Assembly (NCBI RefSeq): GCF_033958435.1
Contig: NC_134138.1
Coordinates: 80,586,298-80,650,297, forward strand
DNA from: Carettochelys insculpta
Taxonomy: Eukaryota > Chordata > Testudines > Carettochelyidae
Length of the DNA: 64,000 bases
Direction: 5' to 3'
Positions 45,047 to 57,646 of the stretch are shown one piece after another; the first letter of the stretch is position 1; every line of letters begins with the position of its first letter. The notes below the pieces were generated by a model that saw only the letters and a list, made by a program, of their open reading frames with translations, had not been told where the DNA came from and did no database searches. The position numbers and the translations under genes were made by a program.

Positions 45047-47061
45047 AAATAAGAACATAAGAAAGGTCCATCCAGCTCAGTATCCTGTCTGTGACAATGG
45101 CCAATACCAGGTGTCCCAGAGAGAGTGGACTGAACAGATAGCAATCAAGCAATCTGTCTCCTGCCATCCATCTCCAGCTTCTGGCAAACAGAGGCTAGGG
45201 AAACCATTTCTTACCCATCTTGGCTAATATCCATTAACTGACCTAACCTCCATGAATTTATCTAGCTACTTTTAAACACTGTTATAGTCCTAGCCTTCAC
45301 AGCCTCCTCTGGCAAGGACTTCCACAGGTTGACTGTGCGCTGTCTGAAGAACTTCCTTTTACTTATTTTAAACCTGCTGCCCATTAATTTCATTTGGTGT
45401 CCTCTAGTTCTGGTATTATAGGAACAAGTAAATCAATTTTCCTTGTTCACTTTCTCCACACCACTCATAATTTTATAGCATATCCCCCTTTAGTTTCCTC
45501 TCTTCTAAACTGAGAAGTCCTAGACTCTTTAATCTCTCTTCATACGGGAGCTTTTTCAAACCCCTAATCATTTTAGTTGCCCTTTTTTGAAACTTTTCTA
45601 ATGCCAACATATCTTTTTTGAGATGAGGAGACCACATCTGTATGCAGTATTCAAGATGTGGGCATACCATGGTTTTATGTCAGGGCAATAAGATATTCTC
45701 CGGCTTATTCTCTATCCCTTTTTTAATGATTCCTAACATCCGGTTTGCTTTTTTAACTGCCGCTGCACACTGCATGGATGTTTTCAGAGAACTATCCATG
45801 ATGACTCTAAGATCTCTTTCCTGAAGAGTTGTAGCTAAATTAGCCCCCATCATACTGTATGTCTTGTTGGGGTTATTTTTTCCAATGTTCATTATGTTAC
45901 ATTTATCCAAATTAAATTTCATTTGTCATTTTGTTGCCCAATCACTCAGTTTTGTGAGATCCTTTTGAAGTTCTTCACAGTCTGCTTTGGTCTTATCTTG
46001 AGCAGTTTAGTGTCATCAGCAAACTTTACCATCTCACAGTTTACCTCTTTCTCCAGATCACTTATGAATAAGTTAAATAAGATTGGTCTGAGGGCTGACC
46101 CTTGGGGAACACCACTAGTTATGCCTCTCCATTCTGAAAATTTATAAGTTATTCCTACCCTCTGTTTCCTGCCTTTTAACCAGTTCTCAATCCATGAAAG
46201 GATCTTCCCTCTTATCCATGACAACTTAATTAACATAAGAGCCTTTGGTGAGGGATCTTCTCAAAGGCTTTCTGGAAATCTAAGTACACTGTATCTACTG
46301 GATCCCCCTTATTCATATGCTTGTTGACCCCTTCTAAGAACTCTAATAGATTAGTAAGGCATGATTTCTTCTAAAGGTGTCTGACAATTTTATTCTTTAC
46401 TATGGTTTCAGCTAATTTGCCAGGTACTGATGTTAGACTTACTGGTCTGTAACTGCTGAGATCACGTCTAGAGCCCTTCTTAAATACTGATGTTACGTTA
46501 ACTATCTTCCAGTCACTGGGTACAGAAGCTGATTTAACGAATAGGTTACAAACCACAGTTAACAGTTCCAAAATTTCACATCTGAGTTCTTTCAGAACTC
46601 TTGGGTGAATGCCATCTGGTCCCGGTGACTTGTTACTGTTAAGTTTATCAATCAGTTCCAAAACCTCCTCTAATGACACCTCATTCTTGGACAATTCCTC
46701 ACATTTGTCACTTTCAAACGACGGCTCAGGTTTGGGAATCTCCCTAACATCCTCAGTCATGAAGACTAAAGCAAAGAATACATTGAGTTTCTCTGCAATG
46801 ACTGTCATCTTTGAGTGCCCCTCTTGTATCTCAATTGTCTAGGGGCCCCACTGGTCGTTTAGCAGGCTTCCTGCTTCTGATGTACTTAAACATTTTGGTA
46901 TTGCTTTTTGAGTTTTTGGCTAGCCGTTCTTCAAACTCCTTTTTGGTTTTTCTTATTGCATTTGTACATTTTTTAATTTGGCAGCGTTTATGCTCCTTTC
47001 TATTTTCCTCATTAGGATTTGACTGCTGCTTTTTAAAAGATGCAACTACAATATGAAGAAT
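45047..47061 (-). mobile_element. CR1 LINE, 2-kb 5'-truncated copy (minus strand)
   Basis: On the minus strand the ORF2 linker is open at 47064-46831 (NAIRKTKKEFEERLAKNSKS). The RT follows with EVLELIDKLNSNKSPGPDGI, DWKIVNVTSVFKKGSRRD and RPVSLTSVPGKLAE (46808-46371), then [20 protein letters not shown] and [12 protein letters not shown] (46236-45946), and finally MKFNLDKCNIMNIGKNN and YCIQMWSPHLKKDMLALEKF (45922-45473). FADD of motif C is intact, but frameshifts split the ORF into at least three parts and motif A is degraded. The endonuclease is missing. The 3' end at 45047-45450 has the typical CR1 terminus. It is inserted, antisense, into the older plus-strand CR1. Confidence 0.9.
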
Positions 47062-47690
47062 CACTGGCTAGTTTATAGTACTGCTGTACAGGATCTGTAG
47101 GTTGTAGTGGACCACAATTTGACTCTCCGTCAACAATGTTATATAAAAAAGGCTGATATTCTGGGGAGATATTGGAGCGTCATATGGAGTGTAATTGTCA
47201 TATCTATTCAGCACTGACAGGGCTTCAGCTGGAGTGCTGGGACCAATTCTGGCTGTCATATTTTAGAAAACAGACAAATTGGAGAGAGTCCAGAGGAAAA
47301 CAAACATGATTAAAAGTTTAGAAGCCTATGAGGAAAAAACAAACATAGTGTTCAGAAAAAGAACAATAAAGAGGGAGCTGATAACAGTTCTTATGTATGT
47401 TAAAGGACAGAAAAAGTACAGTGGTCAATTGTTCTCCATATCCATTGGAGGTAGGACAGGAACTAATGGGCTTAGTCTGCAGTAAGAGAGATTTAGGTTA
47501 AATATTAGGACAACCTTTCTAACTGTAAAGGTAGATAAGTTCTGGAATAGGCTTCCAAGGTAGGTTGTGGAATCCCTGTGACTGGAAATTTTTAAAAACA
47601 GGTTGGACAAACACCTGTCAGGAATGGCTTTGGTTTACTCGATCCTGCCTAGCACACTAGGGAACTTTTAGTGTGAGTTAACAGTGGCCA
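47062..47690 (+). pseudogene. CR1 LINE 3' part (plus strand), end of the split copy
   Basis: Remnants such as LVYSTAVQDL, VVVDHNLTLRQQC and, near 47440-47600, sequence corresponding to the CR1 ORF end (LEIFKNRLDKHLSGMA) continue the CR1 interrupted at 45046. Its presence shows that the minus-strand CR1 at 45047-47061 is the later insertion. Confidence 0.65.
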
Positions 47691-47756
47691 CTTGATGACC
47701 AGTTAGAAAACACAGGCTAGTGAGCTGTGCATTTACACCCCAGACAGCTACACACT

Positions 47757-48010
47757 GGCTGCATCTACACACATGCCCCTTCTTCTGGAAGGTGGATGGT
47801 AACAAGCAGCCCAAAAGATGCTAATGAAGTGCGGATGTAAATTTCCTGTGCCTTATTAGCATATGGCCACGTGATTCAGAGTCTGGAAGAAACCCTTCCG
47901 GACTCCAAAATAGATGTGTAGACACGCTGCCTGCAGGGATCTTCTGGAAGAAAACTCTCCTTCTGGAAGACCCCTCTTCCTCAGAAAAAGGGGCAAGTGT
48001 AGACACAGCC
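47757..48010. mobile_element. GTCTACAC-type MITE
   Basis: Ends ggctgcatctacacac and caagtgtagacacagcc are inverted repeats flanked by act on each side (47754-47756, 48011-48013). The interior has recurring cttctggaag words. No coding capacity. Confidence 0.7.
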
Positions 48011-48013
48011 ACT

Positions 48014-51000
48014 ACGTTTCCATGTGGACAGGACCTAAGCAATAAAAAGTCAAGAGGAGTCTAATTCAGGGTGGTTTTAAAAAGCACTGAGCCAAATTCT
48101 GCAGTCAGTCACAACCCCCATCAACATTTACATAAGTGTAGTCCACTCTCATGCACACAGTTTGATTTTCCTCTCACTTATACTGCACTTTTTTTGTTTG
48201 CTTGTTTGGTTAGGGTTTTTGTTTTGTTTTTTTTTTTTAAAAAAAAACAGCCACAAGATTCCACTTGCCATAATGAAGTTCTCTCTTGTACACTGGGTTA
48301 AATGAGATCAGAATCAGACCCACTGATTTCCCTTATTTTGAGGGTGTTTTTACTTAGAATTTCTCTTTCCTCAACATTTAAACACTGCCAACTGGTTTCC
48401 CCAGCCATGGCAGCTAGTATTGCAGCTGGTCTCCTACTGTCGATATAATTAGATTTTTTAATACTGAGCATGACTGCTGCATGCAGCCTCTGTTGGTTGA
48501 GCCACTGAGCCAAGCAAACATGTATTTAGTATTAAATAGACGTCAGTGAGAAATGGAAACTACTTTTGCCAGGAAATGAGGTCCTGAATTCTTTAGCGAA
48601 CAAGCTCTTAAATGCTGTATTTAGATTATTCTAAGATAGTTGATTAATCTGCTGCCCCATATCTAAGAGATCACATCCTGGCACTTCCCCCCCTCATGTT
48701 GGAATGGAATGGAATGTTTAAAAATTTGGACATCTATTTGAGGGCAAACAACAAGCCCCACAACATGAGCATTAGTCTAAAAAAGTCAAAATACTTGAAC
48801 AGTTATGATATCTGAATTCCATGGGAAACCCTGACATTGATAAGCGTCACTCACAGAAGTACTCCGGTGAAAGGATTACATGGGTTAAAAGGGACATTAA
48901 TGGATGTACACCCCAAAATTACAAAATATATGCCACACTAAATAGCATCAAGTTGTTCCTAATTCACCCGATTGGACTGTGAATAAATCAATAGGTCTAG
49001 TAAATTCTGGACCAAGCACCGAAATAGTAAAGTGGTGAACTGTGACCAAAGAACACTGTCATTTGTTTTTCAACTATACCAAGACTCGGTCACACAGAAC
49101 CAAAATGTCACAAGTCCTGCCATCATGCAATAGAAAAACCTGTATGAGCATTCAAGCCCCACTCCACTTATGTTCTGTACAGTTTGATGACATCACTCTG
49201 TCAGTTTAAAAGAAAAATCTCAGAATTATTTGCATTCAGACTTAACCTCAAATGCTTCTCATATGGGTCATCCAGAGGAGCTCGTACTGCAGCCAAACCT
49301 AGGCCTCAAATCAAACATCCAAAAATCCGAGTTATAAAAACATTTAACATTTTTGTCAGTTTGTCAGAGAAGTGCAAATCACTTTCTTTTTCTTGCCACA
49401 GAAGAAAGTAACAATGGCAGCAAAGCATCCCTCTTAACCTTTTACAGACATATATACATTGAGAAGTTTGATAGTAAATTCACAATTATTTACTGCAGAG
49501 TTAGCCCACGCATTACTTACATTATTTTAAAATATATTTTCTTCTACGCACATAAAGCTACAGTTATGATTTTGATTCACGGAAGGAAAAAAAAAAAAAA
49601 AGACTGACAATGACTAAAGTGACTTTGGTCCATCCTGAATACCTGGCTGTGTAAGTGGGGTTGACAGCCACCATCTGCCCAAAAGCAAGGTGTGGGGGCT
49701 TGGTTCCATGCCCCCACAAGGGGTAGGGCCAAAGCAGTCAGCCCTTAGCAATGCTCAGATCCCCGCCACAGCCCTCAGAAGCCATGTAGGTTGGCAGAGT
49801 GATGCTCTGGCAGCATTCCAAAAGGGCCCGGATCTCCTGGCCATCACCATTGCAGCAGCAGTGGCATCCGGGAGTTCTGGAACCCTCTGAAATGCAAGGG
49901 CCTCTCTGCAGTTGCCTTTCTTGTCCTCCCCGCACCCTTCCTGTCAGCAGGCCTGGTCCACACTATTAAACAATGACACAGTTTGGGAGGCTGGTGGTTT
50001 CTACTCAGAGGACACACAGAAGTAGAGCAGCAGAAATAACAACAAATCAGGACTGAAGTGAATTGGTAGAGATTGAGAGGAAAACTTAAATGTCACTAAA
50101 ACTCACATTACAGCCTGGTATTATACCCCCATAGCCCATAAAAGAGAGAGTAAGATAAGAACTACGATGGACCTTATTAATGACCATTCTTTTCTATTCT
50201 GACATCTTTCCAATGCCCCTGACCAGTCTGCAACATTTCACTGGCAAACAGCATATAGCATATTCCACCCTTCAGGAGTCGAAAAGTCTGAGGCTCTACC
50301 CTCTTCCCACTCAGTAATATCCTCCTCCCAAAGTATTCCCAATTATATAAAGGGTACTATCCAACATGAAGAAAGTTGGTATTTGGCACTTAAATTAGAC
50401 AATTATATCAGTAAAGCAGCAAAATACAGCAGATGATGTAGGAGTGGAAAAAGTGAGGTGACCATACAAAAAGATACCAGATTATACAGGGCTCGGATTT
50501 TGATGGATGCACAAAAGAAAGGGTATTTCAAATATAGCCACAATGGTCCTACTATGAATAAGTGCAAAATCATTAGAATTTGTAATCTGAAATTTGCTTA
50601 TTCTTATTCAATCAATGCATATGCATTTTCTTCTTAATTATGACATCAAAGGCTAAAGATAGGAAGTAGAACTGGCTGTGGAAAGTCCTGCCACATCAGA
50701 CTCTCCAGTCTGGCCAAATAATGTAAAAATGTCTGAATAAAGACTAATGAATGATCCTACATTTTTCACTCTGAATCTATATATAAATAAATAAAAAGTG
50801 CGTCCAATTGGAGTAAGATTAAGTGGGCTAACACCGTGTTCCACTGTTCTCTCCAGTGTGATTGTATTTATTATTTTTAAATGAGGGCTCCTCTGGGATT
50901 CCTGATTATGAATTTTATAAGTTAGTTTCAGTGGTTCTCACTCAGATAAGCCTCTCATTATAAATCAACTTACAAGGACATTTCTTTCAGAAGAGGCCTC

Positions 51001-51766
51001 TAATTTTGCAAGTACAATATACTGCATATAAAAACAGGGTTTACACAATCCAAGCAAAAATGTATTTGTATGCACAAATTCCAGGCAACATATTTGGGAC
51101 CCTTCAGATTCTCACCCAACTATTATATATTGAGGTATTTATCACCATTCTATCTGTAACTCTTGCCTTTGCACCATGGTAGAAGGATAAATTCCAGAGA
51201 CACAAACTCATAAAACATTTTGGAGAGCTGCTCCAGCATGACTAAACTACTACATTCAGGTCAGCCTCAAGTCATGTATGTGGGTGAGAGGTAGGGGTAA
51301 AAAAAAGACACATGGAGGAGTTCTGCATTCAGCAATTTCTGCTGTACAGCTTCCGAAGACACAAAATTCAAGAGAAAGGTCAAAAACAACGGGGAAAATT
51401 CCATGCTTTTTACACAGACCATCTTGGAATAATTCTTGACAAATAACAGATGTTGAAAAATTACCATCCCCTCTTTAAACAAAGAGCTGTGAATAGTGAC
51501 TGCACATACCTTGATTGTTGCTCTAGGGCTGGAAAATTACCCGCGCAAATTGCCAGCTTTCTACTCCCTAAAGTAGTTTTCTGTCACTAGGTAACGCAGG
51601 GGTATAACAATGCTGCTTTTACAATTCTTCTGTATTCTTCCCAGAATCAGAAGGTTTTTTGTAGTTGGTGCACCAACATAAAATTGGGAAGAAGAGAGAA
51701 AAGACAGGGAGATGACAAGATGTTCATACACTGCAAAGTTCTCCTAACTATTGGTTGTGATCCACT
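48014..51766. other. Unassigned DNA
   Basis: No gene or repeat family is recognised over 3.7 kb. A GC-rich patch lies at 49620-49960 and A runs near 48230-48247 and 49588-49601. Short open frames have no visible domain. Confidence 0.35.
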
Positions 51767-51769
51767 TTA

Positions 51770-51996
51770 GGCCCAGTATACACTGGAAAGTTAGGAGGCT
51801 TTTATTACATCAATGCTGTGAAAAATCCACACTCCTGAGTGACATATTTAAGCTGATCTAAGTCTAATTCTTCTAACAGCCTATCTGCTTTTACCTACAC
51901 TGAAATGAGAACCCTTCCTTGACATACATATGTCTTCACTGAAGTGCCACAGCAGTACAGTTCTACTGCTGTAGCATTTTAAATGTAGTCAAGCTC
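51770..51996. mobile_element. GTCTACAC-type MITE
   Basis: Degenerate inverted ends ggcccagtatacactgg and aaatgtagtcaagctc are flanked by tta on each side (51767-51769, 51997-51999). The interior word gtgaaaaatccacactcc is self-complementary and is shared in form with the pieces at 53850-54000. Confidence 0.6.
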
Positions 51997-52249
51997 TTAG
52001 TCTTGTTTGCATTTTGGAGATGATGGGAGAAGATAGCAATTACAATGTAGGTGGACGTGAATACACAGTTTTGCATAATGGTAGTTCCATAAGAAACTAC
52101 AAGTCAGCCGAAGTGCATGCGTATACAGGATGTACCTTCCTCTTTCGGCACCTTTGGGACCCGAGTGGTTCCAAATGGTTTCATGTAGTTGATGGATTTC
52201 CACTCCTAATGGCAAAATACAATACCTTGCATGGTAAATAGTCTTAGTG

Positions 52250-52486
52250 GGGTAGCTTCACAAAACAAAGCAATCCTGTTGCACCTCAAAGATTAAAAAT
52301 TTTATTTATTAGGTAATGAGCTTTCCTGGGTATGAAGATAAATCTGAAGAAGTGGGTCTTGCTCACAAAAGCTCATTACCTAATAATAAAATTCTTAGCC
52401 TTTAGGTGTTACAGGACTGCTTGTTTGTTGTTGTTGTTTCATTTTCTGTGATGCTACAGACTAACATAGCTACCCCTCTGAGATGA
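52250..52486 (+). mobile_element. Penelope-like inverted pair
   Basis: The left arm (minus, about 52285-52335) and right arm (plus, about 52345-52425) are PLE 3' regions facing outward. The right side carries the tail agactaacatagctacccct. The left side keeps part of a tail (cttagtggggtagcttcac) with an internal deletion, so this pair is the exception to the one-sided tail rule. No clear target duplication was found. Confidence 0.7.
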
Positions 52487-52529
52487 CTGGATTTCAAGAA
52501 AGCATATTATAGCAAACTCAGGATCCTAT

Positions 52530-53520
52530 GGGAAGCAAGTCTAAAAGGGACTTTTTCAAAGAGACATTACTGAGGGTACAATAGCAAACTACTGCACTGT
52601 ATAATAAAGATAGGAAATACGACAAGAGGCGACCCTGCCTTAATCAAATCTTCAATGATCTAAAAATCAAAAAGCAGACCTACAAAAAGTGAAAACTAAG
52701 TCAACTTACAAAGGATGAATATAAACAAATAATACAAGTATGTAGGAGCAAAATTAGGAGGGTCAGAGCAAAAATTTAGATCAAACCTGCTAGAGAGACA
52801 AATGAGAACAAGAAAACATTCTACACATAGATAGGAAGGAAGATGATGCACTCCATTTAGGAAAGAACAATCAGCTGCATACACACAAAATGGGATATGA
52901 CTGCCTAAGAAGGAGTACTGCGGAAGAGAATGGGGATGGGGGTTGTGTCATATTGGACCACAACCTAAATGTGAGTCAACAGTGTGACACTGTTGCAAAA
53001 AAACCCAAATGTTATTCTAAAATGTATTAATAGGAGTGTTATAAGTGAGAAACAAGAAGTAATTCTTCCATTCGGTTCCTCATTGATCAGGCCCCAACTG
53101 AAATATTGCATCCAATTCTGGGTACCACAATTCAGGAAAGATTCGGAAAAAGTACAAAGAAAAGCAACAAAAATTATTATAGGCCTAGAAAACGTGACCT
53201 CTGCGGGGAATGGCTGAATTAATTTGGTTTGTTTAGTCTGGAAAAGAGAGGACTGAGAGGGGACATGATAATATTTTTCAAGTATGTAAAGGTTGTTGAA
53301 AGGAGGAGTGAGAGACATTAATTTCCTTATCCTTTGACCATAGGACAAGAAGCAATGATCTCAAATTGCTGCAAGAGGAGGTTTAGGCTGAACATTAGGA
53401 AAAAGTTATTAACTATCAGGGTGGTTAACCACTGCAATAAATTGTCTAGGAAGGCTGTGGACTCTCCATCATTGTCTAATCTACTCTAAAGAATCTCCAA
53501 ACATCTGTCAAAGATGGCGG
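52530..53520 (+). pseudogene. CR1 LINE fragment with internal deletion (plus strand)
   Basis: At 52670-52790 linker-like sequence (LTKDEYKQIIQVCRSKIRRV) is followed, without the RT core, at 52984-53217 by NPNVILKCINRSVISEKQEV, LKYCIQFWVPQFRKDSEKV and QRKATKIIIGLENVTS, the C-terminal part of CR1 ORF2. The 3' part continues to about 53520. The RT catalytic motifs are missing. Confidence 0.75.
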
Positions 53521-53534
53521 TGCTTGGTTCTGCA

Positions 53535-53652
53535 ATACAATGTACCTGACAAAGTGGGTTTTACCCATGAAAGCTTATACCCAAATAAATCAGTTCGTCT
53601 TTATGGTGCCACAGGACTCCTTGTTGTTTTGCAGGTACAGATTAACCACCAC
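53535..53652 (+). mobile_element. Penelope-like element (PLE-B type) 3' fragment
   Basis: Contains ctgacaaagtgggtttt, acccatgaaagcttatac, cgtctttatggtgccacagg and a partial tail with gcaggtacagattaacc. Single plus-oriented arm. Confidence 0.75.
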
Positions 53653-54000
53653 TATCTTCTGAGACAGGAAATTTATTATAAAGAACTTCTCAGCCAGACA
53701 GTGGGATGCCAGAGCTGCATTCCCAAAAAGCATACCATCTCTCCATTTCGAATCCCCACCAGTTAGTGAGTTGCTTGTTCAGAGCTAGCTTTCTTTACAG
53801 AAGAGGCAATGGAAGAAGAAAAAGCAAACAACTCTATTGAAAAGGACACTAAGGCCTGGTTTACCCTTAAAAATTAGCTTGACACACCTATATCACTCAG
53901 GCCTGTGAAACAAGTCATGCCCTGAGCACTGACGTTAGCTCAACCTAATCCCTAGCATAAATGTGGCTACGTTGGTGGATGAACTCTTCCACCTCTCAGA

Positions 54001-54496
54001 GGCTATGTCTACACTGCAGAGATCTCTCAAAAGAAGCTCTTCCAGAAGAACTTCTTTCGAAAGAGTGCAACCACACACAAAAAGAGTGGATCAAAGGAGT
54101 GAGCTGCTCTTTCGAAAGAGAGCGTCCACACAGCCCCTACTCTTTGGAAAGAGCAGGCCAGGGATCAAAAATCATAGAATCACAGAATCATAGAAGAGTA
54201 GGACTGGAAGGGACCTCAAGAGGCCATCGAGTCCAGCCCCCTGCCTTCACGGCAGGACCAAGCACTGAAAGTTGTTCTTTCAGAAGAAGGAACCTAAGGA
54301 GCATCTACACGCTTTTTGTTCAAAAGAAGCTGTTGAAAGGGGGCACTCTTCCTGAAACGGGAAAGGAAGAGTGATTTCGAAAAGAGCACCACATTTTTTT
54401 GATTTACTTTCGAAAGAATGCTCCATGGGCTCTTTCAAAACAGCCCCCTTCTTTCAGAAAAATCTTTTAAAAGAACTTGCTAATGTAGACACAGCC
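54001..54496. mobile_element. MITE with CTTTCGAAAG repeats, inserted in a MITE
   Basis: Ends ggctatgtctacactgc and gctaatgtagacacagcc are inverted repeats flanked by aga (53998-54000, 54497-54499). The palindromic word ctttcgaaag and close variants recur through the interior. A CR1 3' tip is inserted at 54171-54268. Confidence 0.7.
54171..54268 (-). mobile_element. CR1 3' tip (minus strand) inside a MITE
   Basis: Starts with tagaatcacagaatcatag-type short terminal repeats and continues with aggactggaagggacctc and cggcaggaccaagcactg, the 3' end also seen at 20505-20600. Only about 95 bp are present. Confidence 0.8.
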
Positions 54497-54616
54497 AGAG
54501 AAGGGGACTAATCATATTGACAAAACCCCTCTTGTTGATGTAGGAAGCATTTGCATCACACTGTACAATGGTGAAGGGGCAGCATTATCACTGTAGTACA
54601 TATAGTACAGGCACAA

Positions 54617-56747
54617 CTCTGCATGGGAAAGGAAAAAAACCAGAATAAATTTTTAGTCTTTGGGCTGTAGTGCATATGTTTTCTCAAACTGTTAAGGGAA
54701 CTATTAAAAGCCTTTCAAGTAGCAATCTGACTCTTTTATAAGAATATTAAAGGCTCACAAGAAGCAGCTGAAAAGAGGAAATAAGGGGAAATATTCTAGT
54801 TTATGAATTGCAGTGAAGAGCCTTCAGTTACCTATTTCCTGTTTACTTCCCACTTGAAAAATTGTACCTCAGAAATCTAATGCAATTAAAAATCCATCAT
54901 AGATTTTAGTACACACTGTTGAGAAATATTTTGTTGAAAAAAAATGAATGGAATGCTGTAAACAGAATAAAGTAGGCCACAAAAGAAAACGTTTTGACAG
55001 ATGCTAACATCTGTGAGCATGGATCTTTAAATGACTCCCCTTTGCATTTCAGACCTTTTCACATTAAAGCCCCACTAATTTAAAAAGGGCCTATTATACT
55101 TCCAGCTCAGATTTTCCTTAAGTTAGACACCATGTCTTACCTAAAGACCAAAGGAGTAGCTAGAAATGTTAGCTGTAACATCTGATCCATAATACAGCTG
55201 TTTAAGCACTAAGACAAATTGGAACACAAATGTCTTTAAGATCACAAAAAGGAAGAATGGAAAGAAGAAAGATGATTGTACAGTTCACAAATCAGTTTCA
55301 GGGGACTGGTGCAGGACATTAGACCTTGCTACATGTTATACACTGTATAGAAAAGCTCAACAACCTGCTGGGAAATAAGTCATCCCAGTGGACATGGCGA
55401 TAATTTTTGGTGCCCTAGTCAAAACAGGTATGTCCATTACCTCCATTCCCCTATTTCTCCTCACAAACACTTGGCTTTCACTATTTTGCTTCTCTGGGAT
55501 TCTGTTTGCACAGTAGGGTCAGTGTTGGCTGCTTCTTGTGGCCCTGTTAAGAAAAGTGTCAAGAAACTAAAAAACAAAAGAAATATTCATAACATAGGGG
55601 AAAAGACAGTTATTTACCTTAAAAAAAACACCTGTGCACATTCTGAGAATTGAATGTTATTGTAAGCTAGAATTTTAATCTTCAGGTGGGAAGCAGGTCA
55701 GAACATATACCAAGAGAATTGATTGGAAAATTCCTTTATTCACCTACAAAGATTCTAAAATGTGGATTCACAGTCATAACTAGTATTATTCTCTTAAAAG
55801 TTAGTAAGCTTTTCCTCACTAGGCCACACCCGATTCCCAACTCCAAATCTTCTGAGCTCTTGGGATTGGTTAATTAACTAGTAAGCCTTCAAATGTTGAG
55901 TACCGATTACATGAACTACTGTATAACAACTCCTGTCCTTAATGGACAAAACTGACCAAGTACATTTCCTTGCACCCAAGTAGCCCACTCACATCAAGCT
56001 GAGAACAAGATCTAAACTACACACTGCTTGATACCACAAATACAAACCACAAGCCTGACTCAGCAAGTCAGGCATCTCATTAGCAGAATGCTCCTTAACA
56101 CAATGGAGATCTTTTTTTGCATTTTTATACCAACTGGGCCCTCTCCAAAAGAGTCAAAAGCAGGTTTCTTACTGATATCTCTGCTATATAGCTCCTTTAA
56201 GGATGGCTTGAATCCACTCAGGCAAATCATCCCAGAATTCTCACAGAGCTGCCTTTAAGCAAGTGTCAAACAATTCCACTGAGAATCAGCTTTACGTAAT
56301 TTGTAAACTATTCTCAAGAGGGGAGAAAAAGTGGCATGCCACACAATAATGGAAAAGAAAAAGTCACAATGAGGCACTTTCCTTTCTTTCCCTGCTCTGC
56401 AAGCATGAAGAGTTCACCTATAAGAGCTGTTCCTAACCGGTGGGAATGGCAAATATAAATCTCCTGGAAAATCCCCAGACCCCCACATTTCATAAATTCA
56501 TAGATGTTAGAGATGCAAAAGGCCTATTGCAAAAGACCCATCTAGCCTATTTGCCTCCCACTAAAGGATTACATCGTACCGTACGAACAAGCAATATGCA
56601 GTAGCCATACCAACTAGGTATTATAGTTTTTAGTACTTTGCCCATGTAAATTACACTAACAATAGTTTTTAAAAATTGAGCAAAAATTCCAGAATCCTGC
56701 TCAAAATTTGTAAATATGTCTGTAGAATTTAGGTACCCAGAACAAAC
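54617..56747. other. Unassigned AT-rich DNA
   Basis: No gene or repeat family is recognised over about 2.1 kb. Confidence 0.35.
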
Positions 56748-56954
56748 ACTATATTCCAGAACAACAAGAAGTCCTGTGGCACCTTATAGACTAACAGATA
56801 TTTTGGAGCATAAGCTTTTGTGGGCAAAGACCCTCTTTGTCAGATGCATGAGTTGGGTGGGGTGTTCAGAGGAGTATTTAAAGAAGGGGGTCCCAGTAGA
56901 AGGGAGGGCCAGAGCTGATAACGTCTATTCAATCAGGGTGGAAATGGCCCATTA

Positions 56955-57382
56955 TCAGTAGGATATATCAAGAGAGAAGAAAAAACAAGTCAGATCAGTT
57001 GTGCGGCGGGGGGGGGGGGGGGGTGGCCCATTGTTAGATTCTAATGTAGAGGTGTGAACTTCCACAGCAGAGAAATTGCTTTTGTAGGGGGGTGGGGCAC
57101 TCCCTGTCTCTGTTCTATCCTTGGTTGATGGAGTCAAATTTGCAAATGAATTACAGCTCAGAGATTTCTCTCTCCATTTTATGTTTGAATTTTTTTGTTG
57201 TTGTAGGACTGCTACTTTTAAATCTGTTACTGTGTGTCCAGGGAGATTGAAGTGTTCTACAGGTTTTAGTATGTTGCCGTTCCTGATGTCTGAAATATGT
57301 CCATTTATTCTTTCACATAGAGACTGTCCAGTTTGGCCAATGTAAATTGCAGTGGGGCATTGCTGGCACATGATAGCATATA
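56955..57382 (-). pseudogene. PLE-B GIY-YIG endonuclease fragment
   Basis: On the minus strand the frame reads MCQQCPTAIYIGQTGQSLCE then RINGHISDIRNGN, LKPVEHFNLPGHTVTDLKVA, the second half of a PLE GIY-YIG nuclease. Unlike PLE-A at 41853, the YIG glycine is kept here. The preceding residues (FNINHTIRGSFTCTPTII) lie beyond the DIRS element on the minus strand at about 63050-62994. The frame decays at the C-terminus near a G run at 57003-57022. Confidence 0.8.
57003..57022. repeat. Poly-G run
   Basis: About 18-20 G residues broken by a single C near its start, within the decayed end of the PLE-B arm. Confidence 0.85.
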
Positions 57383-57413
57383 GAGAAGTTACTCACTTGT
57401 AGTAACGATGGTT

Positions 57414-57597
57414 CTTCGAGATGTGTCCCCATGGGTGCTCCACAGTAGATGTCGGGCTTGCCCGGCGCCGCAGATTGGAATTCTTCTAGCAGTTTCCACT
57501 GGATCACGCATGCGCTGATGCACGCCGCTCCCTTGCGCGCCCTCAGTCATGTGTGTGATCCGGTCCCCGCCAGTTCCTTGACCAACCGCCCTGGATG
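57414..57597. repeat. DIRS right-hand (3') inverted terminal repeat
   Basis: Matches the reverse complement of 62822-62990 with small indels. Shared blocks include ggaattcttctagcagtttc, ccactggatc, ggtccccgccagttcctt and cccggcgccgcagat. An extra 31 nt (57383-57413) lie outside the repeat at this end. Confidence 0.9.
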
Positions 57598-57646
57598 TCC
57601 TGAAAAACACCGGACAGAGATCCGAAGCGGGGAGGATGGGCGGGTA

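Larger units (their letters stand above)
53850..54616. mobile_element. GTCTACAC-type MITE split by another MITE
   Basis: The left part (53850-54000) with aggcctggtttaccc and gagcactgacgttagctcaac and the right part (54497-54616) with aaacccctcttgttgatgtagg belong to one element of the same group as 24310 and 51770. The right end is decayed. The split is at 54001-54496, and the left part ends with cacctctcaga, which is continued by gaagggg on the right after one copy of aga. Confidence 0.55.
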
